DNA from: Mytilus galloprovincialis
Taxonomy: Eukaryota > Mollusca > Bivalvia > Mytilida > Mytilidae
NCBI RefSeq assembly: GCF_965363235.1
Contig: NC_134839.1
Coordinates: 91,779,743-91,843,742 of the forward strand
Direction: 5' to 3'
DNA: 64,000 nt
Shown: piece by piece, positions 12,690-24,933 of the stretch
Numbering within the stretch: position 1 is the stretch's first letter
Layout of the letters: each line of letters starts with the position of its first letter
Made by a program: the position numbers and the translations under genes
The notes under the pieces: generated by a model
The model's database searches: none
Seen by the model: only the letters and a program-made list of their open reading frames with translations
Told to the model about the DNA's origin: nothing

Positions 12690-12761
12690 GGGGATGTAGC
12701 TCAGTGGTAGAGCGTTCGCTTCGCATGTGAAAGGCCCCGGGTTCGATCCCCGGCATCTCCA
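12690..12761 (+). tRNA. tRNA-Ala(CGC), unit 9
   Basis: A5 form; opens the first 1,057-bp unit and the first copy of a duplicated four-unit block. Confidence 0.96.
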
Positions 12762-13294
12762 TATTTTTTGGCCGCAGACAAAATCGGCATCGAGAAATCA
12801 ATTAAAGTAATCTCGCCTACACAATGCTGCTTTGCCTTGAAAATCATAGAAAGCGCAACGGAATATAAGTGCTGTTTGAACAGCGAACTCGGCACAGATG
12901 ACTTAAAATTTCAAAAATCACTCTTTAGAGGCATGTCTCAAATGCACGCTCAAACATTTCAGGCAAAGCCGAATTAATACCACACTCCCTTTCCCCGACA
13001 GGTTTTACTTGTGTCACAATTTTAATATATGGATTATAACTTTAAAATCGTGTGTCAGATTAACAAATCGAATGTTTATGTTAATGATTCCAGCCTGAAA
13101 CAATGCGTTATATAGCGTCGACAGTAGCGACTATTCGGGGTGATTTCGCCGCCTTTTGCGGTCTTGAGCTATTGGCATTCTATAGTCTGTCTAACGCCAG
13201 TCGATATTCCCAATGACGTTGTAACGTACAAAAAAGGCATGATTGCTGTTAGTGTTGCTCTTTATATGTGTTAAGTTACCCCACTATGAGTAAG

Positions 13295-13366
13295 TCCCAG
13301 GTAGTCTAGTGGTTAGGATTCCGCGCTCTCACCGCGGCGGCCGGGGTTCGATTCCCCGTCTGGGAA
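13295..13366 (+). tRNA. tRNA-Glu(CTC), unit 9
   Basis: Complete copy. Confidence 0.96.
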
Positions 13367-13746
13367 GATATTTTTGCGCCTTTTCTCCGGATCGATATTG
13401 ATATTAATAACGGTATATGCTTCAAACAACTGTTATGTGTACGTGGTCAATGAAAGAAACGGTGTATGTTTGTCCTATATACTATATGATTTCCTTTTAC
13501 AACCAATACTTTATATTTTATGTCTTCCTTCGGCTCAATATATAACGAGGCGGACTGATTGATGGTTCAGTACATGAAAATGAACTACAAATGTACTTGC
13601 TCAACAAATTTCAATCCCAGTACAACTGTTAGAGACATAAAGATAACCATCTCGTCTTGGTGCAAGACTATTTTAATAATCAGAGTGGCATGTATATACA
13701 CGGTATGAAAATACACTACTTAAATTTAATGTTCTATCGTTGTGAA

Positions 13747-13818
13747 GGGGATGTAGCTCAGTGGTAGAGCGTTCGCTTTGCATGTGAAAGGCCCCGGGTT
13801 CGATCCCCGGCATCTCCA
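13747..13818 (+). tRNA. tRNA-Ala(TGC), recombinant of the two Ala genes (unit 9/10 junction)
   Basis: Upstream flank is that of Ala(TGC) (GTTGTGAAG) but the downstream flank is that of Ala(CGC) (a T6 run then GGCCGCAGAC). One fused gene replaces two, with the intervening 255 bp lost. Anticodon is TGC, so the exchange lies in the 3' half of the tRNA, after base 34. The gene itself is intact. Confidence 0.95.
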
Positions 13819-14351
13819 TATTTTTTGGCCGCAGACAAAATCGGCATCGAGAAATCAATTAAAGTAATCTCGCCTACACAATGCTGCTTTGCCTTGAAAA
13901 TCATAGAAAGCGCAACGGAATATAAGTGCTGTTTGAACAGCGAACTCGGCACAGATGACTTAAAATTTCAAAAATCACTCTTTAGAGGCATGTCTCAAAT
14001 GCACGCTCAAACATTTCAGGCAAAGCCGAATTAATACCACACTCCCTTTCCCCGACAGGTTTTACTTGTGTCACAATTTTAATATATGGATTATAACTTT
14101 AAAATCGTGTGTCAGATTAACAAATCGAATGTTTATGTTAATGATTCCAGCCTGAAACAATGCGTTATATAGCGTCGACAGTAGCGACTATTCGGGGTGA
14201 TTTCGCCGCCTTTTGCGGTCTTGAGCTATTGGCATTCTATAGTCTGTCTAACGCCAGTCGATATTCCCAATGACGTTGTAACGTACAAAAAAGGCATGAT
14301 TGCTGTTAGTGTTGCTCTTTATATGTGTTAAGTTACCCCACTATGAGTAAG

Positions 14352-14423
14352 TCCCAGGTAGTCTAGTGGTTAGGATTCCGCGCTCTCACCGCGGCGGCCG
14401 GGGTTCGATTCCCCGTCTGGGAA
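14352..14423 (+). tRNA. tRNA-Glu(CTC), unit 10
   Basis: Complete copy. Confidence 0.96.
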
Positions 14424-14803
14424 GATATTTTTGCGCCTTTTCTCCGGATCGATATTGATATTAATAACGGTATATGCTTCAAACAACTGTTATGTGTACG
14501 TGGTCAATGAAAGAAACGGTGTATGTTTGTCCTATATACTATATGATTTCCTTTTACAACCAATACTTTATATTTTATGTCTTCCTTCGGCTCAATATAT
14601 AACGAGGCGGACTGATTGATGGTTCAGTACATGAAAATGAACTACAAATGTACTTGCTCAACAAATTTCAATCCCAGTACAACTGTTAGAGACATAAAGA
14701 TAACCATCTCGTCTTGGTGCAAGACTATTTTAATAATCAGAGTGGCATGTATATACACGGTATGAAAATACACTACTTAAATTTAATGTTCTATCGTTGT
14801 GAA

Positions 14804-14875
14804 GGGGATGTAGCTCAGTGGTAGAGCGTTCGCTTTGCATGTGAAAGGCCCCGGGTTCGATCCCCGGCATCTCCA
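14804..14875 (+). tRNA. tRNA-Ala(TGC), unit 10
   Basis: Complete copy with normal downstream flank. Confidence 0.96.
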
Positions 14876-15058
14876 CTCCTAATTTTTTGTCAATGTCATT
14901 AAGTCCACATAAACTATGTCTTTCGTGCACGATCAAGTGAAAATGCACAGTAAAATATAAGTGAGCATCTCCGACCTCTCTTAGGACACCTACATGAACA
15001 CTTTGTCCTGCGGTAAAAGGCGGAATTGAAAAGGAAATATTGATGAAAATCCAGGGAC

Positions 15059-15130
15059 GGGGGTGTAGCTCAGTGGTAGAGCGTTCGCTTCGCATGTGAA
15101 AGGCCCCGGGTTCGATCCCCGGCATCTCCA
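15059..15130 (+). tRNA. tRNA-Ala(CGC), unit 11
   Basis: G5 variant, long unit. Confidence 0.95.
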
Positions 15131-15658
15131 TATTTTTTGGCCGCAGACAAAATCGGCATCGAGAAATCAATTAAAGTAATCTCGCCTACACAATGCTGCT
15201 TTGCCTTGAAAATCATAGAAAGCGCAACGGAATATAAGTGCTGTTTGAACAGCGAACTCGGCACAGATGACTTAAAATTTCAAAAATCACTCTTTAGAGG
15301 CATGTCTCAAATGCACGCTCAAACATTTCAGGCAAAGCCGAATTAATACCACACTCCCTTTCCCCGACAGGTTTTACTTGTGTCACAATTTTAATATATG
15401 GATTATAACTTTAAAATCGTGTGTCAGATTAACAAATCGAATGTTTATGTTAATGATTCCAGCCTGAAACAATGCGTTATATAGCGTCGACAGTAGCGAC
15501 TATTCGGGGTGATTTCGCCGCCTTTTGCGGTCTTGAGCTATTGGCATTCTATAGTCTGTCTAACGCCAGTCGATATTCCCAATGACGTTGTAACGTACAA
15601 AAAAGGCATGATTGCTGTTAGTGTTGCTCTTTATATGTGTTAAGTTACCCCACTATGA

Positions 15659-16088
15659 ATAGAATAGAATAGAATAGAATATTTTTATTTACCAAATTAG
15701 GGCCCCAGGAGGGCATATGATACAGACAATATTATTATAAACAATAACATATGCAATACACACACAGTAAAGATATGTAACAAGTGTTATAAAAATAATA
15801 AAATAAAATAATATAACACAGAAAATACACTCAACGAAATAGTAGCAATGTATTATTATTCAATGAATACTATGTTGAAAATGACTCAAGTGCACCCGGT
15901 AAGTGTATCTTCACTTTGAGAAGACAAACATGAGGCATTAGTAGTTTGTGCGGAGAAATGTCAATATATAAAAATACAAAAAAAATACAAAAAGAACCCA
16001 ATAAAAAAAACAAAAGCAATTAAGCACTCCCACATTTGACTATGAGGTATACTGCAAATAACAAAGTTTATTTAATAAAGGATATTAT
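15659..16088 (-). mobile_element. LINE-tail insertion, unit 11
   Basis: Same site; ACTATGA repeated at 16089-16095. Confidence 0.8.
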
Positions 16089-16100
16089 ACTATGAGTAAG

Positions 16101-16172
16101 TCCCAGGTAGTCTAGTGGTTAGGATTCCGCGCTCTCACCGCGGCGGCCGGGGTTCGATTCCCCGTCTGGGAA
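16101..16172 (+). tRNA. tRNA-Glu(CTC), unit 11
   Basis: Complete copy. Confidence 0.96.
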
Positions 16173-16552
16173 GATATTTTTGCGCCTTTTCTCCGGATCG
16201 ATATTGATATTAATAACGGTATATGCTTCAAACAACTGTTATGTGTACGTGGTCAATGAAAGAAACGGTGTATGTTTGTCCTATATACTATATGATTTCC
16301 TTTTACAACCAATACTTTATATTTTATGTCTTCCTTCGGCTCAATATATAACGAGGCGGACTGATTGATGGTTCAGTACATGAAAATGAACTACAAATGT
16401 ACTTGCTCAACAAATTTCAATCCCAGTACAACTGTTAGAGACATAAAGATAACCATCTCGTCTTGGTGCAAGACTATTTTAATAATCAGAGTGGCATGTA
16501 TATACACGGTATGAAAATACACTACTTAAATTTAATGTTCTATCGTTGTGAA

Positions 16553-16624
16553 GGGGATGTAGCTCAGTGGTAGAGCGTTCGCTTTGCATGTGAAAGGCCC
16601 CGGGTTCGATCCCCGGCATCTCCA
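16553..16624 (+). tRNA. tRNA-Ala(TGC), unit 11
   Basis: Complete copy. Confidence 0.96.
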
Positions 16625-16807
16625 CTCCTAATTTTTTGTCAATGTCATTAAGTCCACATAAACTATGTCTTTCGTGCACGATCAAGTGAAAATGCACAGT
16701 AAAATATAAGTGAGCATCTCCGACCTCTCTTAGGACACCTACATGAACACTTTGTCCTGCGGTAAAAGGCGGAATTGAAAAGGAAATATTGATGAAAATC
16801 CAGGGAC

Positions 16808-16879
16808 GGGGATGTAGCTCAGTGGTAGAGCGTTCGCTTCGCATGTGAAAGGCCCCGGGTTCGATCCCCGGCATCTCCA
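16808..16879 (+). tRNA. tRNA-Ala(CGC), unit 12
   Basis: A5 form; first unit carrying the C-to-A spacer change (17498). Confidence 0.96.
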
Positions 16880-17412
16880 TATTTTTTGGCCGCAGACAAA
16901 ATCGGCATCGAGAAATCAATTAAAGTAATCTCGCCTACACAATGCTGCTTTGCCTTGAAAATCATAGAAAGCGCAACGGAATATAAGTGCTGTTTGAACA
17001 GCGAACTCGGCACAGATGACTTAAAATTTCAAAAATCACTCTTTAGAGGCATGTCTCAAATGCACGCTCAAACATTTCAGGCAAAGCCGAATTAATACCA
17101 CACTCCCTTTCCCCGACAGGTTTTACTTGTGTCACAATTTTAATATATGGATTATAACTTTAAAATCGTGTGTCAGATTAACAAATCGAATGTTTATGTT
17201 AATGATTCCAGCCTGAAACAATGCGTTATATAGCGTCGACAGTAGCGACTATTCGGGGTGATTTCGCCGCCTTTTGCGGTCTTGAGCTATTGGCATTCTA
17301 TAGTCTGTCTAACGCCAGTCGATATTCCCAATGACGTTGTAACGTACAAAAAAGGCATGATTGCTGTTAGTGTTGCTCTTTATATGTGTTAAGTTACCCC
17401 ACTATGAGTAAG

Positions 17413-17484
17413 TCCCAGGTAGTCTAGTGGTTAGGATTCCGCGCTCTCACCGCGGCGGCCGGGGTTCGATTCCCCGTCTGGGAA
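17413..17484 (+). tRNA. tRNA-Glu(CTC), unit 12
   Basis: Complete copy; the C-to-A spacer variant lies 14 bp downstream. Confidence 0.96.
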
Positions 17485-17864
17485 GATATTTTTGCGCATT
17501 TTCTCCGGATCGATATTGATATTAATAACGGTATATGCTTCAAACAACTGTTATGTGTACGTGGTCAATGAAAGAAACGGTGTATGTTTGTCCTATATAC
17601 TATATGATTTCCTTTTACAACCAATACTTTATATTTTATGTCTTCCTTCGGCTCAATATATAACGAGGCGGACTGATTGATGGTTCAGTACATGAAAATG
17701 AACTACAAATGTACTTGCTCAACAAATTTCAATCCCAGTACAACTGTTAGAGACATAAAGATAACCATCTCGTCTTGGTGCAAGACTATTTTAATAATCA
17801 GAGTGGCATGTATATACACGGTATGAAAATACACTACTTAAATTTAATGTTCTATCGTTGTGAA

Positions 17865-17936
17865 GGGGATGTAGCTCAGTGGTAGAGCGTTCGCTTTGCA
17901 TGTGAAAGGCCCCGGGTTCGATCCCCGGCATCTCCA
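17865..17936 (+). tRNA. tRNA-Ala(TGC), unit 12
   Basis: Complete copy. Confidence 0.96.
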
Positions 17937-18119
17937 CTCCTAATTTTTTGTCAATGTCATTAAGTCCACATAAACTATGTCTTTCGTGCACGATCAAGTG
18001 AAAATGCACAGTAAAATATAAGTGAGCATCTCCGACCTCTCTTAGGACACCTACATGAACACTTTGTCCTGCGGTAAAAGGCGGAATTGAAAAGGAAATA
18101 TTGATGAAAATCCAGGGAC

Positions 18120-18191
18120 GGGGATGTAGCTCAGTGGTAGAGCGTTCGCTTCGCATGTGAAAGGCCCCGGGTTCGATCCCCGGCATCTCCA
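18120..18191 (+). tRNA. tRNA-Ala(CGC), unit 13
   Basis: A5 form; unit 13 has the same variant set as unit 12. Confidence 0.96.
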
Positions 18192-18724
18192 TATTTTTTG
18201 GCCGCAGACAAAATCGGCATCGAGAAATCAATTAAAGTAATCTCGCCTACACAATGCTGCTTTGCCTTGAAAATCATAGAAAGCGCAACGGAATATAAGT
18301 GCTGTTTGAACAGCGAACTCGGCACAGATGACTTAAAATTTCAAAAATCACTCTTTAGAGGCATGTCTCAAATGCACGCTCAAACATTTCAGGCAAAGCC
18401 GAATTAATACCACACTCCCTTTCCCCGACAGGTTTTACTTGTGTCACAATTTTAATATATGGATTATAACTTTAAAATCGTGTGTCAGATTAACAAATCG
18501 AATGTTTATGTTAATGATTCCAGCCTGAAACAATGCGTTATATAGCGTCGACAGTAGCGACTATTCGGGGTGATTTCGCCGCCTTTTGCGGTCTTGAGCT
18601 ATTGGCATTCTATAGTCTGTCTAACGCCAGTCGATATTCCCAATGACGTTGTAACGTACAAAAAAGGCATGATTGCTGTTAGTGTTGCTCTTTATATGTG
18701 TTAAGTTACCCCACTATGAGTAAG

Positions 18725-18796
18725 TCCCAGGTAGTCTAGTGGTTAGGATTCCGCGCTCTCACCGCGGCGGCCGGGGTTCGATTCCCCGTCTGGGAA
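18725..18796 (+). tRNA. tRNA-Glu(CTC), unit 13
   Basis: Complete copy; C-to-A spacer variant at 18810. Confidence 0.96.
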
Positions 18797-19176
18797 GATA
18801 TTTTTGCGCATTTTCTCCGGATCGATATTGATATTAATAACGGTATATGCTTCAAACAACTGTTATGTGTACGTGGTCAATGAAAGAAACGGTGTATGTT
18901 TGTCCTATATACTATATGATTTCCTTTTACAACCAATACTTTATATTTTATGTCTTCCTTCGGCTCAATATATAACGAGGCGGACTGATTGATGGTTCAG
19001 TACATGAAAATGAACTACAAATGTACTTGCTCAACAAATTTCAATCCCAGTACAACTGTTAGAGACATAAAGATAACCATCTCGTCTTGGTGCAAGACTA
19101 TTTTAATAATCAGAGTGGCATGTATATACACGGTATGAAAATACACTACTTAAATTTAATGTTCTATCGTTGTGAA

Positions 19177-19248
19177 GGGGATGTAGCTCAGTGGTAGAGC
19201 GTTCGCTTTGCATGTGAAAGGCCCCGGGTTCGATCCCCGGCATCTCCA
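19177..19248 (+). tRNA. tRNA-Ala(TGC), unit 13
   Basis: Complete copy. Confidence 0.96.
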
Positions 19249-19431
19249 CTCCTAATTTTTTGTCAATGTCATTAAGTCCACATAAACTATGTCTTTCGTG
19301 CACGATCAAGTGAAAATGCACAGTAAAATATAAGTGAGCATCTCCGACCTCTCTTAGGACACCTACATGAACACTTTGTCCTGCGGTAAAAGGCGGAATT
19401 GAAAAGGAAATATTGATGAAAATCCAGGGAC

Positions 19432-19503
19432 GGGGATGTAGCTCAGTGGTAGAGCGTTCGCTTCGCATGTGAAAGGCCCCGGGTTCGATCCCCGGCATCT
19501 CCA
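19432..19503 (+). tRNA. tRNA-Ala(CGC), unit 14
   Basis: A5 form; opens the second 1,057-bp unit and the second copy of the four-unit block. Confidence 0.96.
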
Positions 19504-20036
19504 TATTTTTTGGCCGCAGACAAAATCGGCATCGAGAAATCAATTAAAGTAATCTCGCCTACACAATGCTGCTTTGCCTTGAAAATCATAGAAAGCGCAA
19601 CGGAATATAAGTGCTGTTTGAACAGCGAACTCGGCACAGATGACTTAAAATTTCAAAAATCACTCTTTAGAGGCATGTCTCAAATGCACGCTCAAACATT
19701 TCAGGCAAAGCCGAATTAATACCACACTCCCTTTCCCCGACAGGTTTTACTTGTGTCACAATTTTAATATATGGATTATAACTTTAAAATCGTGTGTCAG
19801 ATTAACAAATCGAATGTTTATGTTAATGATTCCAGCCTGAAACAATGCGTTATATAGCGTCGACAGTAGCGACTATTCGGGGTGATTTCGCCGCCTTTTG
19901 CGGTCTTGAGCTATTGGCATTCTATAGTCTGTCTAACGCCAGTCGATATTCCCAATGACGTTGTAACGTACAAAAAAGGCATGATTGCTGTTAGTGTTGC
20001 TCTTTATATGTGTTAAGTTACCCCACTATGAGTAAG

Positions 20037-20108
20037 TCCCAGGTAGTCTAGTGGTTAGGATTCCGCGCTCTCACCGCGGCGGCCGGGGTTCGATTCCCCG
20101 TCTGGGAA
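20037..20108 (+). tRNA. tRNA-Glu(CTC), unit 14
   Basis: Complete copy. Confidence 0.96.
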
Positions 20109-20488
20109 GATATTTTTGCGCCTTTTCTCCGGATCGATATTGATATTAATAACGGTATATGCTTCAAACAACTGTTATGTGTACGTGGTCAATGAAAGAA
20201 ACGGTGTATGTTTGTCCTATATACTATATGATTTCCTTTTACAACCAATACTTTATATTTTATGTCTTCCTTCGGCTCAATATATAACGAGGCGGACTGA
20301 TTGATGGTTCAGTACATGAAAATGAACTACAAATGTACTTGCTCAACAAATTTCAATCCCAGTACAACTGTTAGAGACATAAAGATAACCATCTCGTCTT
20401 GGTGCAAGACTATTTTAATAATCAGAGTGGCATGTATATACACGGTATGAAAATACACTACTTAAATTTAATGTTCTATCGTTGTGAA

Positions 20489-20560
20489 GGGGATGTAGCT
20501 CAGTGGTAGAGCGTTCGCTTTGCATGTGAAAGGCCCCGGGTTCGATCCCCGGCATCTCCA
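20489..20560 (+). tRNA. tRNA-Ala(TGC), recombinant of the two Ala genes (unit 14/15 junction)
   Basis: Same fusion as at 13747: Ala(TGC) upstream flank joined to Ala(CGC) downstream flank, 255 bp lost. It sits 6,742 bp from the first one, the distance between the two copies of the duplicated block. Confidence 0.95.
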
Positions 20561-21093
20561 TATTTTTTGGCCGCAGACAAAATCGGCATCGAGAAATCAA
20601 TTAAAGTAATCTCGCCTACACAATGCTGCTTTGCCTTGAAAATCATAGAAAGCGCAACGGAATATAAGTGCTGTTTGAACAGCGAACTCGGCACAGATGA
20701 CTTAAAATTTCAAAAATCACTCTTTAGAGGCATGTCTCAAATGCACGCTCAAACATTTCAGGCAAAGCCGAATTAATACCACACTCCCTTTCCCCGACAG
20801 GTTTTACTTGTGTCACAATTTTAATATATGGATTATAACTTTAAAATCGTGTGTCAGATTAACAAATCGAATGTTTATGTTAATGATTCCAGCCTGAAAC
20901 AATGCGTTATATAGCGTCGACAGTAGCGACTATTCGGGGTGATTTCGCCGCCTTTTGCGGTCTTGAGCTATTGGCATTCTATAGTCTGTCTAACGCCAGT
21001 CGATATTCCCAATGACGTTGTAACGTACAAAAAAGGCATGATTGCTGTTAGTGTTGCTCTTTATATGTGTTAAGTTACCCCACTATGAGTAAG

Positions 21094-21165
21094 TCCCAGG
21101 TAGTCTAGTGGTTAGGATTCCGCGCTCTCACCGCGGCGGCCGGGGTTCGATTCCCCGTCTGGGAA
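21094..21165 (+). tRNA. tRNA-Glu(CTC), unit 15
   Basis: Complete copy. Confidence 0.96.
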
Positions 21166-21545
21166 GATATTTTTGCGCCTTTTCTCCGGATCGATATTGA
21201 TATTAATAACGGTATATGCTTCAAACAACTGTTATGTGTACGTGGTCAATGAAAGAAACGGTGTATGTTTGTCCTATATACTATATGATTTCCTTTTACA
21301 ACCAATACTTTATATTTTATGTCTTCCTTCGGCTCAATATATAACGAGGCGGACTGATTGATGGTTCAGTACATGAAAATGAACTACAAATGTACTTGCT
21401 CAACAAATTTCAATCCCAGTACAACTGTTAGAGACATAAAGATAACCATCTCGTCTTGGTGCAAGACTATTTTAATAATCAGAGTGGCATGTATATACAC
21501 GGTATGAAAATACACTACTTAAATTTAATGTTCTATCGTTGTGAA

Positions 21546-21617
21546 GGGGATGTAGCTCAGTGGTAGAGCGTTCGCTTTGCATGTGAAAGGCCCCGGGTTC
21601 GATCCCCGGCATCTCCA
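21546..21617 (+). tRNA. tRNA-Ala(TGC), unit 15
   Basis: Complete copy. Confidence 0.96.
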
Positions 21618-21800
21618 CTCCTAATTTTTTGTCAATGTCATTAAGTCCACATAAACTATGTCTTTCGTGCACGATCAAGTGAAAATGCACAGTAAAATAT
21701 AAGTGAGCATCTCCGACCTCTCTTAGGACACCTACATGAACACTTTGTCCTGCGGTAAAAGGCGGAATTGAAAAGGAAATATTGATGAAAATCCAGGGAC

Positions 21801-21872
21801 GGGGGTGTAGCTCAGTGGTAGAGCGTTCGCTTCGCATGTGAAAGGCCCCGGGTTCGATCCCCGGCATCTCCA
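21801..21872 (+). tRNA. tRNA-Ala(CGC), unit 16
   Basis: G5 variant, long unit. Confidence 0.95.
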
Positions 21873-22400
21873 TATTTTTTGGCCGCAGACAAAATCGGCA
21901 TCGAGAAATCAATTAAAGTAATCTCGCCTACACAATGCTGCTTTGCCTTGAAAATCATAGAAAGCGCAACGGAATATAAGTGCTGTTTGAACAGCGAACT
22001 CGGCACAGATGACTTAAAATTTCAAAAATCACTCTTTAGAGGCATGTCTCAAATGCACGCTCAAACATTTCAGGCAAAGCCGAATTAATACCACACTCCC
22101 TTTCCCCGACAGGTTTTACTTGTGTCACAATTTTAATATATGGATTATAACTTTAAAATCGTGTGTCAGATTAACAAATCGAATGTTTATGTTAATGATT
22201 CCAGCCTGAAACAATGCGTTATATAGCGTCGACAGTAGCGACTATTCGGGGTGATTTCGCCGCCTTTTGCGGTCTTGAGCTATTGGCATTCTATAGTCTG
22301 TCTAACGCCAGTCGATATTCCCAATGACGTTGTAACGTACAAAAAAGGCATGATTGCTGTTAGTGTTGCTCTTTATATGTGTTAAGTTACCCCACTATGA

Positions 22401-22830
22401 ATAGAATAGAATAGAATAGAATATTTTTATTTACCAAATTAGGGCCCCAGGAGGGCATATGATACAGACAATATTATTATAAACAATAACATATGCAATA
22501 CACACACAGTAAAGATATGTAACAAGTGTTATAAAAATAATAAAATAAAATAATATAACACAGAAAATACACTCAACGAAATAGTAGCAATGTATTATTA
22601 TTCAATGAATACTATGTTGAAAATGACTCAAGTGCACCCGGTAAGTGTATCTTCACTTTGAGAAGACAAACATGAGGCATTAGTAGTTTGTGCGGAGAAA
22701 TGTCAATATATAAAAATACAAAAAAAATACAAAAAGAACCCAATAAAAAAAACAAAAGCAATTAAGCACTCCCACATTTGACTATGAGGTATACTGCAAA
22801 TAACAAAGTTTATTTAATAAAGGATATTAT
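22401..22830 (-). mobile_element. LINE-tail insertion, unit 16
   Basis: Same site; ACTATGA repeated at 22831-22837. Confidence 0.8.
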
Positions 22831-22842
22831 ACTATGAGTAAG

Positions 22843-22914
22843 TCCCAGGTAGTCTAGTGGTTAGGATTCCGCGCTCTCACCGCGGCGGCCGGGGTTCGAT
22901 TCCCCGTCTGGGAA
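22843..22914 (+). tRNA. tRNA-Glu(CTC), unit 16
   Basis: Complete copy. Confidence 0.96.
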
Positions 22915-23294
22915 GATATTTTTGCGCCTTTTCTCCGGATCGATATTGATATTAATAACGGTATATGCTTCAAACAACTGTTATGTGTACGTGGTCAATG
23001 AAAGAAACGGTGTATGTTTGTCCTATATACTATATGATTTCCTTTTACAACCAATACTTTATATTTTATGTCTTCCTTCGGCTCAATATATAACGAGGCG
23101 GACTGATTGATGGTTCAGTACATGAAAATGAACTACAAATGTACTTGCTCAACAAATTTCAATCCCAGTACAACTGTTAGAGACATAAAGATAACCATCT
23201 CGTCTTGGTGCAAGACTATTTTAATAATCAGAGTGGCATGTATATACACGGTATGAAAATACACTACTTAAATTTAATGTTCTATCGTTGTGAA

Positions 23295-23366
23295 GGGGAT
23301 GTAGCTCAGTGGTAGAGCGTTCGCTTTGCATGTGAAAGGCCCCGGGTTCGATCCCCGGCATCTCCA
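23295..23366 (+). tRNA. tRNA-Ala(TGC), unit 16
   Basis: Complete copy. Confidence 0.96.
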
Positions 23367-23549
23367 CTCCTAATTTTTTGTCAATGTCATTAAGTCCACA
23401 TAAACTATGTCTTTCGTGCACGATCAAGTGAAAATGCACAGTAAAATATAAGTGAGCATCTCCGACCTCTCTTAGGACACCTACATGAACACTTTGTCCT
23501 GCGGTAAAAGGCGGAATTGAAAAGGAAATATTGATGAAAATCCAGGGAC

Positions 23550-23621
23550 GGGGATGTAGCTCAGTGGTAGAGCGTTCGCTTCGCATGTGAAAGGCCCCGG
23601 GTTCGATCCCCGGCATCTCCA
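23550..23621 (+). tRNA. tRNA-Ala(CGC), unit 17
   Basis: A5 form. Confidence 0.96.
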
Positions 23622-24154
23622 TATTTTTTGGCCGCAGACAAAATCGGCATCGAGAAATCAATTAAAGTAATCTCGCCTACACAATGCTGCTTTGCCTTGA
23701 AAATCATAGAAAGCGCAACGGAATATAAGTGCTGTTTGAACAGCGAACTCGGCACAGATGACTTAAAATTTCAAAAATCACTCTTTAGAGGCATGTCTCA
23801 AATGCACGCTCAAACATTTCAGGCAAAGCCGAATTAATACCACACTCCCTTTCCCCGACAGGTTTTACTTGTGTCACAATTTTAATATATGGATTATAAC
23901 TTTAAAATCGTGTGTCAGATTAACAAATCGAATGTTTATGTTAATGATTCCAGCCTGAAACAATGCGTTATATAGCGTCGACAGTAGCGACTATTCGGGG
24001 TGATTTCGCCGCCTTTTGCGGTCTTGAGCTATTGGCATTCTATAGTCTGTCTAACGCCAGTCGATATTCCCAATGACGTTGTAACGTACAAAAAAGGCAT
24101 GATTGCTGTTAGTGTTGCTCTTTATATGTGTTAAGTTACCCCACTATGAGTAAG

Positions 24155-24226
24155 TCCCAGGTAGTCTAGTGGTTAGGATTCCGCGCTCTCACCGCGGCGG
24201 CCGGGGTTCGATTCCCCGTCTGGGAA
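24155..24226 (+). tRNA. tRNA-Glu(CTC), unit 17
   Basis: Complete copy; C-to-A spacer variant at 24240. Confidence 0.96.
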
Positions 24227-24606
24227 GATATTTTTGCGCATTTTCTCCGGATCGATATTGATATTAATAACGGTATATGCTTCAAACAACTGTTATGTGT
24301 ACGTGGTCAATGAAAGAAACGGTGTATGTTTGTCCTATATACTATATGATTTCCTTTTACAACCAATACTTTATATTTTATGTCTTCCTTCGGCTCAATA
24401 TATAACGAGGCGGACTGATTGATGGTTCAGTACATGAAAATGAACTACAAATGTACTTGCTCAACAAATTTCAATCCCAGTACAACTGTTAGAGACATAA
24501 AGATAACCATCTCGTCTTGGTGCAAGACTATTTTAATAATCAGAGTGGCATGTATATACACGGTATGAAAATACACTACTTAAATTTAATGTTCTATCGT
24601 TGTGAA

Positions 24607-24678
24607 GGGGATGTAGCTCAGTGGTAGAGCGTTCGCTTTGCATGTGAAAGGCCCCGGGTTCGATCCCCGGCATCTCCA
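24607..24678 (+). tRNA. tRNA-Ala(TGC), unit 17
   Basis: Complete copy. Confidence 0.96.
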
Positions 24679-24861
24679 CTCCTAATTTTTTGTCAATGTC
24701 ATTAAGTCCACATAAACTATGTCTTTCGTGCACGATCAAGTGAAAATGCACAGTAAAATATAAGTGAGCATCTCCGACCTCTCTTAGGACACCTACATGA
24801 ACACTTTGTCCTGCGGTAAAAGGCGGAATTGAAAAGGAAATATTGATGAAAATCCAGGGAC

Positions 24862-24933
24862 GGGGGTGTAGCTCAGTGGTAGAGCGTTCGCTTCGCATGT
24901 GAAAGGCCCCGGGTTCGATCCCCGGCATCTCCA
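24862..24933 (+). tRNA. tRNA-Ala(CGC), unit 18
   Basis: G5 variant, long unit. Confidence 0.95.
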
